DNA from: Watersipora subatra
Lineage: Eukaryota; Bryozoa; Gymnolaemata; Cheilostomatida; Watersiporidae
Direction: 5' to 3'
Length of the DNA stretch: 64,000 nucleotides
Assembly (NCBI RefSeq): GCF_963576615.1
Contig: NC_088717.1
Location: 19,454,108-19,518,107, forward strand
Both the position numbers and the translations under genes were made by a program. The notes under the pieces are model-generated. The model was not told where the DNA came from. It was given only the letters and a program-made list of their open reading frames with translations, and did not search any database. Numbering within the stretch: the first letter of the stretch is position 1; each line of letters starts with the position of its first letter. Below, piece by piece: positions 24,880 to 39,000 of this stretch.

Positions 24880-26375
24880 ATTTGTAGGATTTTTAATGTC
24901 TCTTACGGTTCTAGGTAGAAAGCTGTTAAAGTATTCACTTTTAGTGGCATATACGGATGATGGTAGTCCTTTACTGTTTGCTTGAGTTTGAATATGAGGC
25001 TCGGATTGGTTAATAAGTTGGTCAATGAACTGTTCAGTGCTGAATGCTTATCCTCTTCACCAAGTATCCTCATTAAAAGTCATAGTCTGATGTCAGGACA
25101 TATCTTTTGTAGCTCAAAACCAAGCTTTTCTTTCGCTTTACTAACACTTTTTCGTCCTTCAAGATGGCTTATAAAACGTACAGCTTGATTTTGAACAGCT
25201 TCTACATGTATATCTGCTATGTGTTTTTTTAGATATATTGCCATCCATTTTGCTGCAGCATATTCAAGATGTGGAGGACTAAGTGACTTGTATGCCAGCA
25301 ATCAAGCAGATCGTGCAGCCCAGTATAAGGCACTTTTTATCATGCCTAGTTGTCGCTTTGCAACCACTGTTTTTTCAGAAATCTGCTTGTCAAATCTTAG
25401 GTTAGATTGTAACTGGACACCAAGATAACATGTGTCTTTCCCATGGTCTAGAACTTGATCACCAAGAACGTATTTTGATATTACTCTACTGTCGTTAAAG
25501 CCGATAACGTGACACTTAGTTGCATTGAAGTCCATTTCCATTTATCTGCCCATTGTTGCAGTGAATCAATGTTTTTTGAAAACGATTTTCATCAGTTCTG
25601 TTGTTGACCACTTAGTGAATCAGAGTGTCATCTGCAAGTGACATCTGACAAGTGACATCTCAGAGTGTCATCTGATCCTTGTGGTACTCCTGAAGTCACA
25701 GGCAGAACAATAGATCTAACTCCATTGAGCACCACACATTGATTTCACTCAGACAAGAAGTCATGTATTCATGTTAATAAATAGCTGCCAATACCTTGTA
25801 TAGTAGAAAGTTTTTGCATTAGAAGCTTATGAGCAGACCTGCCAATCCTGGAGTGGGGCAATGAAAACCGAGGATTTGATAAGTGGTGTAAATTTTTATA
25901 GTATAAAAACACCACAGGGAAAAATAATATAGCTCCATATGGAAACCACATGTCGTGGAGGTTATTGATAGATGAGAACGCAACAAATATGTTCGTAACT
26001 TCATACATAGTTGTTTATTAGTAGTAATTATATGATTACTACTTGAAGATTGGGGCAAAAACAGGTTTGCTTGGGTAAAAGGGGCAATTGCGTGACAAGG
26101 GCGTGAGATGTGTGAGGCAATTGCGTGAGTCTCACGCCCAAGGCGTGAGAGTTGGCAGGTATGCTCATGAAGTACCTTGTCAAATGCTTTTGTGAAATCA
26201 AGTACAACCGCGTGTATGTTGTTTGATGCCTCAACCGAGTATAATATGTCATGTAGAGTTTCACAAAAGTGAGTTTCGCCAGAAAGTCCTCTCCTAAATC
26301 CATGCTGACGGTTATGGAGTATAGAGACTAGTTTAAAATTAAGTGTTCTCAAAACCCCATGTTCTAGAATTTGGC
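24880..26375 (-). mobile_element. Decayed non-LTR retrotransposon (CR1/Jockey-type RT)
   Basis: Minus-strand fragments keep the order of a LINE reverse transcriptase: QHGFRRGLSGETHF and VVLDFTKAFDKVLHE (26352-26165), then KLLMQKLSTIQGIGSYLLTW after an insertion, VTSGVPQGS near 25690, a region ending ATKCHVIGF near 25520, and a C-terminal YFNSFLPRTVRDIKN near 24920. There are frame breaks and stops, and the endonuclease part is missing (5' truncation at about 26.4 kb). A MITE splits the RT at 25837-26160. It is not functional. Confidence 0.85.
25837..26160. mobile_element. 324-bp MITE inserted in the LINE RT
   Basis: Ends are ACCTGCCAATC and, inverted, ACCTGCCAACT. The element interrupts the LINE codons between VLHEH and KLLMQ. 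Flanking 8-mers (ATGAGCAT and CTGCTCAT on the minus strand) match at five of eight positions, compatible with an old hAT-type 8-bp target duplication but not proof of one. The interior repeats GCGTGAG. Confidence 0.7.
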
Positions 26376-26380
26376 ATGTG

Positions 26381-28063
26381 GCAATTTATAATGGTTATCG
26401 CGATCACAGTTAACTACGGGAGTTCAGCGTTTTGGTACATTGATGGTGAGCCATAAATCCAGCTTATGCTAATGCAACATTATCTTGAGAACTACTACAT
26501 AAAACATGTACAGTATAAGCGGGTTTTGTAAATCTCATAGAGGAGCTACCGCGTTTTTAACGCGTAATTATTAGCCTCGCGATAGAGTTTGTACGCTGAC
26601 AATGGTTTTTCGCTAAGCCAAGGCTTTATTAAACCACGAAACTATTTCCGCAGACTTTACGATTCGATCACGTCTGCACGTGCTTTCGAGATGAATGCTT
26701 TGCGGATCGTAAGATAGTCGATCCATTTTGACTCCAACAAGTCGGGATTAAATCACGCTTATAAACCTTGGCGCGGTCCTGCTAGCCGAGTTTCCGCCCC
26801 TTCTCTTGGATTTTTACCCAGTATTGGAAGTACGAAACTGTCCTTATAGATATATTAATTGCGCCACCTGAGCAATAACTGATGTTGTTTGTATTATGTG
26901 ATGGAAGATTATGTTTTATAACGATCTTTCGTAATTAAAAAATATTTTTATAAATCATTGGTAATCGGTAACTGTTGTCGCGGTTGCTGCAATGATGCAT
27001 CGTAACTAAAAGATGAAGTTATAGCCAGAGACAGGAAAGGACGCGAGGAAACGAGATTAAATCGTGTGCACCGTTGCTGCTAGTTTTGTTTGTACAATTG
27101 TCGTTTCATGCAACAAGTTTTGGTAGCAGTTGTCGTTGCAATTTTTTTAAAAGGCATCAAGCTTCTACTTCTTTGAAAGCCATTGCTATGATTTATATAT
27201 ACATATTGCTAACCATCGACACCTGTAGATGCTTGAAATTTTATACGTTGCCAGACCATCTGTTAGGTTATTTTCATTTCAGTAAAATGCTCGAGAATTC
27301 CTAAAGCTTTTGAATTTTTCTTTGAACTGCATAAAAACGTTGAGTCACGTTTACGTACAATTTTTGTGTACGCAACGAAGGGAATGTGTTTAGAATAATC
27401 AAATGGTGTATGTTGTCGACTATTTATTGTTGCATGCAAGAAAATCAATTGTTGTTTTACTTGTAAACGGAACAATTTACCAATTAATAGTCTGTACCAA
27501 AGACATAGGAAACAATGTTTTAGATCGATACGTGTATTCACTTGCTTTGCATACAGACTCGTGAGAAATAGTATCAAGACAGTTTTGATAGTTGTTTTTT
27601 GTGCATGTTGAGGTTTTACAGAGCCCTATTATTGGTGTTAGTCTGTTAGCTGGTAGTAATAAATCAAAGCTTAGTTTGCTCATTTGATTTGCCTTTGTTA
27701 AATTTTGATTCACTTAATCAACTTATCATCAAATGCTTGATCATTTTAATGACATAATTTAGTAAATGATATGACTCAATTACAGCTGTCACTATTTTCA
27801 GGACTACCGTCTACATAGTTGCATACATAATGGTTGCTAAATATGAAACTTTACGGGTGCAACAAATAAGCCAGTTGCACAACTTGCAGCTTTCCATATT
27901 TGAAAAAAAAATTGGTTTTCACAGCTTTCCAAATGTAAACAATGTTGATTTGCTGCAGCACTCGGATTTTTTCAATGACTACAATTTGGCCATCTTATTT
28001 ATTCATTAAAAATGTTTTCAAAGCAAAGATTTTTAAAAACTTTTGTGACTAGCATGTTGAATT
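26381..28063. other. Intergenic region without recognised genes
   Basis: Only short uninformative frames. A slightly GC-richer block lies near 26.55-26.85 kb. Confidence 0.4.
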
Positions 28064-28065
28064 TA

Positions 28066-28919
28066 CCGTAAAACCTCTAATTGAACGCCATGACGCTCTA
28101 TGTTTCAACCTTTCCTCTATAATGCGGTCAATTAAAGGTGGCGTTCAAATAGAGGATGGCTTTGTTTTTTCAAATGCCTTTTACGGGTGAAATGAATGTC
28201 ACCTATATTTTGCCCTATTTTTCCGGTGGAGCGATATTAAACCTTTTGGATGCAATAAATCTGCTAATATACATCCAACTTGTCAAAGATCTCTTAATAA
28301 ATATGCATTGAGGAACCGGGAAACATCTCTACCAGTGATATCTATTGCAATTAACCTGCGAGAATATTATAGCCTGTGTCCTGTAATGCAATTTGTTGGA
28401 GCTTTCAATTTTTATTTCATTCTACATTTGAAGACATTTTTTATTTTATATCTATAATTACTAACGTTGCATAAAAACTCATTGCACTCATTGATATGTT
28501 TGTGGCATAAAGGTTTTGCTCGCTAAGCGCAACCTTTGACCCAAAACTAGTTGTTTATCTACCATCATAAATGTAAAACGTTTTTATATAAATGTTCTTC
28601 AAAGTATCAAAACCTCGTTAAACAAGGAACTACTATTAGACAGACAGTTATTAATTATTTCTATGGTGTTGCTTTCAAAGTTTCAACAAAAAAGCGAAAA
28701 GCTTTGGAGTTGGATAATGAGAGAATTGAATGTTATTGATGTAAATGATTCATTATTAATACGATTTTGTGTACACTTTTCTACCGGTCACTTGATATTA
28801 TGACGTCATAAAGCTCAAAGATTGGCAAAGTGGCATTCAAATAGAGAATGGCGCTCTATTTTTTAATCCTCTCATAATGGCGGTCAAATAGAAGTGGAGG
28901 TCAATTAGAGGTTTTACGG
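28066..28919. mobile_element. TA-flanked MITE, CCGTAAAACC family, intact empty site
   Basis: An 854-bp element with ends CCGTAAAACCTCTAATTGA and the reverse complement, flanked by TA at 28064-28065 and 28920-28921. Inside, near 28630, it holds the uninterrupted sequence GAACTACTATTAG, which is split by another transposon in the sister copy at 46433. Confidence 0.85.
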
Positions 28920-29070
28920 TAATTCCAATTGGCTTTATTTGGCATCAACATTTTGGTGCCATGTTTTTTAGTGAAATAGTCTATATTCACTGGGCCCTTT
29001 CAGTTGGCTGTGCCTAGCAAGTTAGCTGTGAAGTTCATATTGCGACTTATCTCCACCATTGCGATACCTC

Positions 29071-29358
29071 TTAAACCTTCAATTGGCTGTTTTTGAGTTT
29101 CTCACCATGTAGGTGAATTAATTGCGAACAACTTTTTCGTTGTTGGCATAGGTGATGTGGCTTTTGTAATGAGTGTGCCTGGGAGGATTGATTATTAGAA
29201 CCTGACTCTATCACTAAGGCCCAAATCTGACCCGCTTTTTTAAAAATTTGTTCATAAAGTGGTGTACAATCTGATCTGGAAACGTTGAAGCATTCAAATA
29301 GACGATTAGAACGCTCTTCAGAAGCAGCGTATGGCGTACAAACATTTGGAAAAGCCAT
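29071..29358 (-). other. Unassigned 95-aa ORF
   Basis: An ATG-to-stop frame with coding-like composition (containing CTPYAASEERSNRLFECFN and IFKKAGQIWALVIESGS). It lies 150 bp beyond the right end of the TA element at 28066-28919. No family is recognised, and it could be a transposase scrap or an isolated exon. Confidence 0.2.
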
Positions 29359-29359
29359 T

Positions 29360-30574
29360 ATTACGGCGTGTCAAATTTTTTATTTAAAAGTATTTCAGTT
29401 TTTTTCTCAAAACATACAAATTATCATGAGCAAATTAAGTAATAAGTCTATCTAAAAAAATTTACTTTAGATTAGTCCCTTGTTTAATTTGATCTGATAT
29501 CTTCGACACATGAAAAACTTCTAACAAATCTGCTTACTCCGGCAGCGTTTACGTCGCTCTGCAAGTGGGAGAGTGCAAAATATGGGCAACATGTTCCTCC
29601 GTCCACTGAACGGCTGATAGACCTACCTTGACTAGGTTCTCATAGGTTAAAGGTTGACTGACAGCATATTAGATCTACATTTATGGCAATATATTTAATT
29701 TTTTTAACATTGATTTTGGTGTTAGAAAAACACAAACCAGTTTTACTAACAAAAACACAATGCAAGCTCCAAGCTGTGACATAGGCGGTCATTTTTTCAG
29801 CTAATGCGTGAACACCAGACAAAAGCATTTTTATTGACTGCCTTCTTATACATTTTTTCCTGTCTAGTTGCCTCGCATGGTTACCCACGTTGGGTAACAT
29901 GGTTATGCAACATTGGTGCCATGTTACATTATAATGCAAAGTTGAAGTAGCTTCCACAAATAATAAAAAGGTCTACATATTTATGTCTTGCATTAACTTT
30001 CGAGCTGTGGAACTCTTCTTTCAGGCAAATACAAAATTTAAAAAATGGTCTGTAAAAGTTAACTATTCATTGAAGCCGCCTGTTTAAAAATCTATGGACA
30101 CGTACTCTGCTTTCCTGAATAAGGATTTGGATTAGACCATTTATAGACAATCCCATTTATAAAACGAGTGGCTTTAATATTACTTTATAGCATCGCAAAT
30201 GTTTTTGGGCGATATTTTGCAAAAATTATCAATTTTTGCAAAAATGGTAATAAAACTTGGTATTTACACAATTACACAGAAACATTTTTGAAACCTCAAC
30301 TCTATAGTTTCCTGCTGCTGTGAATGCATTAAAAATCTATGCTGCCAGTTAATCTATATACGAGAGTGATAGTAGACTTGTAACCTAGTGTACAAGTCGG
30401 TCATGTGTTTTAAGATAGTGCTGCAATTGTCTAAGCTATTTAAATATTGTTTTAAATATATGTATAAATATCTTGGTTATAGTTGTTATGACGAAAAAAG
30501 TTTCTGTAAATCCACAGTAATGCGGTCACCAAAATGGTTGTTAATCGGCTCATCTGTGGGCTAACTTCTTTTAA
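29360..30574. other. Intergenic region without recognised genes
   Basis: A minus-strand frame at 29640-29957 shows no family features. No repeat was recognised. Confidence 0.4.
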
Positions 30575-31501
30575 TTAAAAGTTGACTTGCAACAAAATTC
30601 ACATTACCGTTATTTAATATGAAAAGATTCACCATGTCTTACTCTGTTGCGTTGTAGGTGCAAAATATGTGGAAAGGTGATTACAAGCTCTTAAAAGCTC
30701 AAAAACGAACAGAAAATCGCAGCCACACGAGACCGCCATAGTTTGAATTCCCTTTCCAAAACGGCTCAAATGTGATGTAGTTGTGAGAGATGGTTTCTGT
30801 TTACACTTTCTTGCAACCTTATTCGTCGAAATATTTTCACAAATATACTTCACGCATTCAATAAAACTATGTCTATTGTTCTTACGTGTCTGATTTATCG
30901 TCATCGTAATGCTGACACTTTTAGCAGTGATATCTTATAACTTACCGTAAAAATTCGTTTAATTTTTTTGCCTTAGCTTGAAGGAGTACATATCATTGTC
31001 TGATAATCATGACGAGTCTGTTGGTCACTTGAGATAATCGAAAAGGACTGCAGAAATTATTTGCGAGGTATTGGGTCACATGATCAGATTACGACTTGCC
31101 GATTAGACCAAACCGAAACAAAACTGTAAAGTAGCGAGCATCTATATTTGATACGGGGTCTTCGGTAAAACCCGAAGCGTTTGTCATAAACTAGTACTAC
31201 GATAAGTTTCATATTGAGCTTTGCATTGGCCTTTCAATTCACGTGAGAACAGCAGGTGACAAAACGATAACCAAATTCTGTGGTTACATCATCGAAATAA
31301 AGAGATTCCGTCAGAGAATAAATGATTACGTCAGAGAAATAAAGAGATTCCAATCTACGGCGGCTTTTCGTTTTTGAGCTTTTAAGAGCTTGTAATCACA
31401 TTTCCACATATTTGGCACTTACAACACAACAGAGTAAGACATGGTGAATCTTTTGATACCAAATAACTGTAATGTGAATTTTGTTGCAAGTCAACCTTTA
31501 A
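30575..31501. mobile_element. TTAA-flanked palindromic MITE, copy 1
   Basis: A 927-bp element with long inverted ends (AAGTTGACTTGCAACAAAAT and its inverse) bounded by TTAA at 30575-30578 and 31498-31501. TTAA is the target duplication of the piggyBac superfamily. Both ends carry long subterminal inverted repeats (GCTCTTAAAAGCTCAAAAACG and inverse). The element is non-coding. Confidence 0.85.
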
Positions 31502-32540
31502 GTATCTACCGTAGGCAGTCTTGATATGAAGAGATAAATATAAAACCTTCAACTTGAACTATAGCTTATCATTCAGACGAATTGTAGTTTATGGTAATTG
31601 TTTTTGACAAAGCATATTCAGCTATCGAGTTTTCAAATTATGATTGGTAAAATTAAGCCTGGTAGCACTATTGTTGATCATTGAAATTAAAGAAATTGCT
31701 TTTTTTGATTTTTATTGTGTATTTTTTTTAATGCTTGTAAATTGATTCAATCGCTCTCATACTTGTAACGAAATAGAAAAGTTGCTTCACTACAAGAGTA
31801 GACAGCCTTACGATAGGATGTCAATAAATGAGAACCACTGCATAAGGCCATTCTACATTGATCCTAAAAGGCCAATAGCAAAGCTACAATATTGGTGACA
31901 ATTTGATTTAGAGTGATGTTCACTAATAAGGTATCCAAGCAACTAATAATTAGCATTGTAGGTTTGCATTGGTATTACCCAGCAACACAACAGTTAACGT
32001 GAGTTGTTTGTAAATGGAATATAGTCGTAGCTGTTAAAATGCAAGTTTTATGGTTTGTTGCACATTTTCTAAGTGCCAAAATATAACCTAGCTTTGCAAA
32101 GTTCAAACATGGATGTTCATTAAACAGATAACATTCACTTGTTATGAACCATTTCTCGACTGAACACACATGGCTCCGAAATTACTACAAAGACAATACT
32201 ATTTAGCAGCACAATTGTATCACGGGCATTGGTGTATGAAAGCTGCTACATCTTACACCAATTTGTAGAAGATACATTGTTGAACATATAGCAGCTATAT
32301 ACAGATTCGAATGCTGAGAACCTTCTTTATAAGTTCATATGATTTGCTTGCAGTTTACATTTGAAGATCTTATAATCCATGTTGTAATTGCTTTGAGCTA
32401 TTAAGTTTTTTCAATTTGCTACATATTAATACATTTTTGGATTATATTAACATATTTAACAATATTGTATAAATGTTCATTGAACTTATTAGGTGTTTGC
32501 CGCTGTCTGGAGCAAAGTCTGACTTTTTATGTACAATTGA
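31502..32540. other. Region upstream of brat
   Basis: AT-rich, with no recognisable exon. It should hold brat 5' UTR exons or promoter, but I cannot place them. Confidence 0.35.
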
Positions 32541-32880
32541 AGTTGGGTGATGAGCCTTTCTCTCTATTCATCGCAAGCCCAGTTTAGATAATAGCCTTTG
32601 TGTTCATCAAACAATGTGCTATGTTCTACAAATATATAAAATCAATAATAATTTATCGAATGTTAAAAATAAATATACCTCAGCAAGTGATATATACAAA
32701 CATATTTATATTACTTGCACAAGCCAAAATAATAGCATTTACTATAAAACAGTAATACACATCTGTACAAATACTAGCTTTATAATAGTTGTTCAGCCTG
32801 TATTGTGTTGACCCGAGCTGAAAAATCAATGTCATATTACAAATCTCTAAAAAATCAAAAGAGTTCAAAAGGTTTAACTT
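32541..32880. repeat. Dispersed AT-rich repeat, short copy
   Basis: Shares CTCTATTCATCGCAAGCCCA, AGTTTAGATAATAGCC, TAGCTTTATAATAG and GAGCTGAAAAATCA in order with 42390-42930. It looks like a deletion derivative, upstream of brat. Confidence 0.6.
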
Positions 32881-33057
32881 GATCCAATACTCTTGACTTG
32901 TTTTGTCAACCCGATATTGTCTGGATCTGTCTCAAAAGGATTAATATATTCTGTACAGTGAAATTTTTAAATATTCATCTTGTAAATGACCAGACTACTG
33001 CGGATATTGTCAATAGTTTTCTCTTATTGGTTCATTCTTTACAAACAATTGTTTCAG

Positions 33058-33087
33058 CCGTACACACGCCATCTGTAAAGGCGCAGT
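33058..33087 (+). other. brat: 5' UTR part of brat coding exon 1
   Basis: A good acceptor (AATTGTTTCAG) ends at 33057 and is followed by 30 nt containing an in-frame TAA just before the ATG at 33088. This supports an upstream non-coding exon and fixes the start codon. The upstream exon was not identified. Confidence 0.5.
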
Positions 33088-36000
33088 ATGTCGTCTGACG
33101 CTGCTACGACTCCAAACTTAGTAGAACGCAAGAGTAACAGTGAAATAACATCTGAAAGCATGCGTAATGGTGAGGCCGATGCCACAGAAAGTAATGCATT
33201 TTGTGATGAGATGGACGGAATGAGTTTGACTGGTGACGTCTCTGGGTTGGCCCTTTACACATGTCCAGAATGTCTTCAAGAGTACAAGCTGCCAAGGGTT
33301 CTCAATTGTCTCCACGTCTTTTGTGAAGATTGTCTCAAACCGCTCCTTAAAGAAGATAATCTCTCTTGTCCAATGTGTGGCATGGTAAGATAGTCTTAAT
33401 CCATCTTGCTTAATTGTGTGGTTGTTTTTCAATTCTGGGCCAATTCTTTATACAAAATGATGTTTTCCAATCACCCTTCTAGTGTTCAAATATATGGTTT
33501 ACATGAATTGATTTTTATTATTATTTTAGACAAACTTTCAGTTATAGGTCAATACAGCACTTGGGTCATAAATTGCTTGAAGTTCCTCATGATACATGTG
33601 TTTAATTACTGCACACTTGAAAGCATTGTGTCTTAGAATGCAATCACCATTTTAGACAGCTAAACCTAGGTTTTCTACCACTTGTTCTTGCTAGATCTGC
33701 TCTATAGACTTGATCACTTTAACATAAAAAGTTTGCTAAATTTACTGGGTCATATCTAAAATGTTATATAAGATTGCAAAAGCAAGCTGCTTGCAAAATC
33801 ATGAAGTTGCTAACTTGATGGTCTTTAGTACAGTACATGGTAGTGTTGGGCCGGTATATAATTTAGTGCCGGATAGGATATCCTTGCACTTTTTTATCGG
33901 TTTTCCCGGTGTCGGTATCCTCGCTATTTACCATCTTCGGTATCCTTTGCCAACTAAGAAAGTTCGGTATTGTAATTCGGTATATGGTTTTCAGTGTGTG
34001 TTTAACTTCAGCTTACCTACTGCCTATTTTTATATAACACAGGTGAGAATAAATGAACTATAAAACGTATAAATATATCAAACGCATCAAATATCAAACG
34101 GAGGGTTTTATAAATATAAAACGTAATATACGTTTTACATTTGATAAAATAAAACCGTAAATTACGTTTAACATTCTATCAATGTAAGACATAATATAAT
34201 ACTAGATACCTATAGGTAAGCGTGGAAATGTTTGTTGAAGAAAGAGTTGTACTATAATTCGCATGTGTTGTGTTTTCAGAATGTCTGAGAGAAAAAGTTG
34301 TGATTGTCAATGTGCGCTGGAGAGACTCTTTTTGATTAGTGTGTTCATCAAAGAGGCGTTTTTTGCAATTACAATAATCATAACATCAATTGACCCGCGA
34401 TTGTAATCTCATTCGGTTACACGGCGATTGTGCGCGAGACGTCAAATGAGCTCTCTCATAAGCAGCTCATTGTGCCGAAGATTCTCCCGCACATTGCCTC
34501 ACTGGTAATGCTGTAATCTGTCAAATACAAAAATCTTTCCGGATAACCATTTACCGATAGGCTTTTACGGATAAATACCGATCATATCAAACCGGCCGCG
34601 GATAACTAGCTGTCACCAAAAATGATTGGTTTCCTCGGATACCGAGAATTCCTCGGTGTCGGTAAGAGCGGATAACCAAATACTGGCCCAACACTAGTGC
34701 ATGGTTTATATGCTGCATTTTGTGCTGCTCACATTTAAAATTTTTTAATATTTCAAGAATTATTGTAACAGTATTTGCTGAGAAAAATAGAATTTTTTCC
34801 GACTTTACCATTTCATCTAGTAGGTTTTTGCGCTGTTTTTATGTAGATGTTAAGCAAACGTAATCTTATCCTGTTGCATTGAATCCATCAGCAATTCTTA
34901 TGTCAAAAATTTGCTATTTTGACATAAATCATTGTAGTTTTATGTTGAAAATACCTTCCAAGCGATTTTAATGTCAGCCTCTCTTAGTATCAAAACCTTG
35001 TTCAATATGCAAGATGCAATTGGCTAAACTCCTTTATGCATTGAAAAAGTTTGTTTTGTAGTTATTATAAGAAACAAGAACTTTAGTTAAGCACGGTTCA
35101 ATAAAAAGTTTATAAGGGCAAAATGTCTTTATCTAGATCTGTGCACTATTTGCCCCTATAAACGTAGTTTATGCTGATTTATCTTGTTATTCTTTAAGAT
35201 TTATGTCTATACTTGCCATAGTTCTAGCAAAAGGCAATGAACGAAGCGATATGTATGACTTGTTTAAAACTTGGTTGTCCAGTCTATCAGGATAGCGTTA
35301 AGAGCCACACATACAATGATCACAAAAATGCTTAGAAGTATTATTCTTCTCCAGAAACACCCATTCTATCATCATTGTGACTGAATAATATAGTCTATTG
35401 TCTTCATAACTGAATTGTAGCTTTTATAGTTGTTTTAAACCTAGCAGTTCCATACTGTTCCTAGGGGTTAACGTATCCAGTTTGCAAATGAGCTTTTGAA
35501 CTATGCAAAATAATGTGGCTGCCAGAGTTCCTTCTTTCTTCTTCAGGTTGAGACTAGGAATTCCTTGACTATTGTTTATTATAGAATTGCTGAATCTATA
35601 AACAGTTGCGTGTCTTGTCCACTCTGTAGGGCCTATCCCTATAAGAGTTGCTAGTCATGTCTAGTGATCAGCATATACAATGGCTGTTAGATTAGTCAGT
35701 TCATATCTTTATCTATCGTTCTATTCTAGTACATGAGAGTTTGTTCATGACCAATGTTTCTATGCTGGCTTATTGATTTTCCTATCAATCCCTAGTAGGT
35801 GTGTTTTATCTCTAGCGCACTAGTAATGGTGTTCTGCCACTAATGAGTGCCATAATCTTTTCGTGTCATTCACTCTGAATGAGAACGTATATAACAGTTA
35901 TGGGGATTACATAATTCTTGTTATAGGCACCCAGGTTGTTTGTCATACCATTGGTTACAACTTGGGTTAAAAATTCCCCCAGTAATTTTCACTAGAAGTT

Positions 36001-39000
36001 TTTAAATGTTGTAGAACACGGAAGTGGATAGTGTGGAGGAGTTGCCTTTGGACTATGTTATTGCCAACAGTTTGGATATGAAAGGCATAGAAGGAATGAA
36101 CATGTCCTGCACTTCCTGCAAAGCAAAAGAGAAAGCAATCTCGCGCTGCAGTGACTGTGCACAATTTTTGTGTCCTAACTGTGTAACAGCTCATCAGTTT
36201 ATGAGGTGTTTTGAAAATCATAAGGTGTGTAAAAGTCTTTCTTAGTTAATTGAACTAGTTCGGTTGCAGTGGCTCCTATAGAAAGTCATGATGATAGCTT
36301 GACAAGTGACTCCGGCCAGCTGATGATTGCAGATATATAAATGTTGTACTCTGCTGTTGCTATGAATAATAATAGTGTCTGTGTTTATCAACATTTGCAT
36401 TGGATATATCACTTATGTGAGTTTGATCACTGCCTATTGTGCAATTGTCAACCAAAGCCTACCTGTGCTGCGCAAGGTGAGGTGACGAATGATAAAGCGG
36501 TGTGGTCAAGCTCAGCACTAGCATACTGAATTATGACTTGGAGTATATTTTCTTGGCTCTGTAGGTCGTGTCATTTGAGGATATTACCAAAGGTGATGGT
36601 TTGCCTATCCATAGACCGATTATCTGTTATCAGCACTCTGAAGAACAGCTAATGAAAAACTTTTGCAACAGTTGTGAAATACTGATTTGTAACGACTGCA
36701 TGCTTCTTGACCACCAAGGACATGACATTGAGCGCTGCTCTTCTGTTCATGGTCGTGAGGTAATGTGTTATCAAATATGGTTCTGAATCGTACCATATTC
36801 ACCTATAAATTGCCAGAATAGTGTTGGGAATAAGTTACTAAAAAAGATTTATGACACCGTTTGAGTTTCTCAATTTCACTAATTCGAAATGCTATAAATT
36901 TCTTTGCTCAATCTCAATGTATATCCACAGTAGCCAATCAAGTCAAACTTCAACTCACAATCATCTCATCAAAGTGAATTTGTCAACAATTTAAAATTCC
37001 ATAAATTGTTTGGATCAACTCCTGAATTGATTTACAACATGGTCATAAAGCTTTCCAAAACATCGCAGTTTTGTAAGATAAAGTGATGAATTAAAAATAT
37101 ATAAAGTGAGTTAGTTTGATCAGCTGGTTTGCACAAGAGCATGTTATGCTGCATATCCTTGTTACCAACTTATCCTATACACCGAGTCTCCATCTCCACT
37201 TGCATGTCAGTAAAGTACAATGACAATTTAAACATCTTTTTATTTAATATCATTTTTGTTTTTGCATAAAATGTAGTTTTTTTACATCATGAATTTGTTT
37301 TAATGCTATATGCGATTATTTGAAATATTTATCATCGTTTTTCTGGGTTCTACAATGACTTAAGCAAAATACACTGTATTTTTACAACATTTCAAAGTGT
37401 GAAGCAAAAATCAGAATAAATCAATTTTACATGTCGAGGTTTAACCATATTACTGAACACATTCTAGTAATATTTAAAAGAGGTCTTTTTATAAAGGTTT
37501 TCACCTTTAGCTAGACTTGATCTTTGCCTATAAATCACGGTAGTCAGGGTTCACCCACACTTTCAATGTTTAATATTTTTATTGTGTTACTTTAGGTATT
37601 TGAGTTGAAAACATCATTGTATTTTTTTTCATAAATGTAAATGTGTTATCTTGACAACCTGACCTAGCAATGCATTATCCCAACTTATGACTTGGTTTCA
37701 TGTTGTTCACTTTTTATTGAAGGGGCACTAAATATTTAAATAAATAACTTTATTCATTGAGATAATCTAAACATGACACCCTGTATATTTCTACAGCTAA
37801 TTTGCCAGAGGTATTAGCCCAAAAATGTTTTTGTCTGTACCTAAAACTATGCAAAAGATGAAAAGTTATTGTAGGTAACTATGGTTACTAACCTTAACAT
37901 ATTGTTTTGCTATTTTTTATGATGATTTTTACCAAGCAGTGATTGCATTAGGTAGTTACTATGGATTTCTATACTATGTACGTCTATACAATATTTTCAC
38001 CTTATGATGCCAACACTGAAATGAACCAAAATCATATTCTATACCAAATAATTTTTCATTGTAATTGTAGCAAAACAGACCATATTTAGCCATTACTTGC
38101 TAATGATTTCACATTTCAACATCTTTACAGTTTTATTTTTCCTCCTAATTTATTTCAACAAAACACATCTTTCGTAATATGAAATTTAAAATTTGTTTAA
38201 AGACTCTTATTACTCTGAACCGCCGGGCATTCAACTAGTATATATATATATAGAATATAGTGCTTTGTTTACTGCATTTAGCTTGAAAGCATGAAGACTT
38301 TGGTCGAGCATTCAAAAGTCAAGGTGGAGCAGTGCGATGAATCTTCTACAAAACTGCAGCAATCCCTTACTGACCTTGAGACACAGCATGATGATGCAAA
38401 GTCGCTGATACAAGAAACATTCCAGGTAGCAAGATGCTTTATGAATTACGGCGTTTCCTTGTGTTACGCTCATCCCAAACATTTGTGGATTAATGTAAAG
38501 TGCAGTGAAACCCTAATTTGTGTTAATCAGTGAAGCTATGTGTGTGAGGGTTATATGTATATGTGATGATATCAGAACTAGAGAAGCTTAAGTTTGACAT
38601 GAAAAGCTTGCCTTAGTTTTTATCTAGTGGCTAGGTAGATTTTAGAAGGACTTCATATGGACATCAAAGTTCAATTCTCTAGTTAGATGCAGTGGCTTCG
38701 TGGCATTATTGGCTGTAGTAATTTGAATATAGCATAGTTCCTACAACCACATTTTGTTCGATGCTTCAAAATGGAAAACCGGTACGTAATGCTGCTAATG
38801 GCAGTGTCACAATAAAGCATGTGTAATGGTAACTTATCATAGTTTCTTTTTGTGGGTTGGTGTATGTTTGGAGAGTGAAACTTTTGAGCTTGTACTTGTG
38901 CATGTAATGCGTTATGTTGTTATTAGTTTTAGCAGTGAGAGCACCCATGCCACAATTACCAACATATCAAGTTGTTTAGAGTTTCCATGTGAAACACGTA

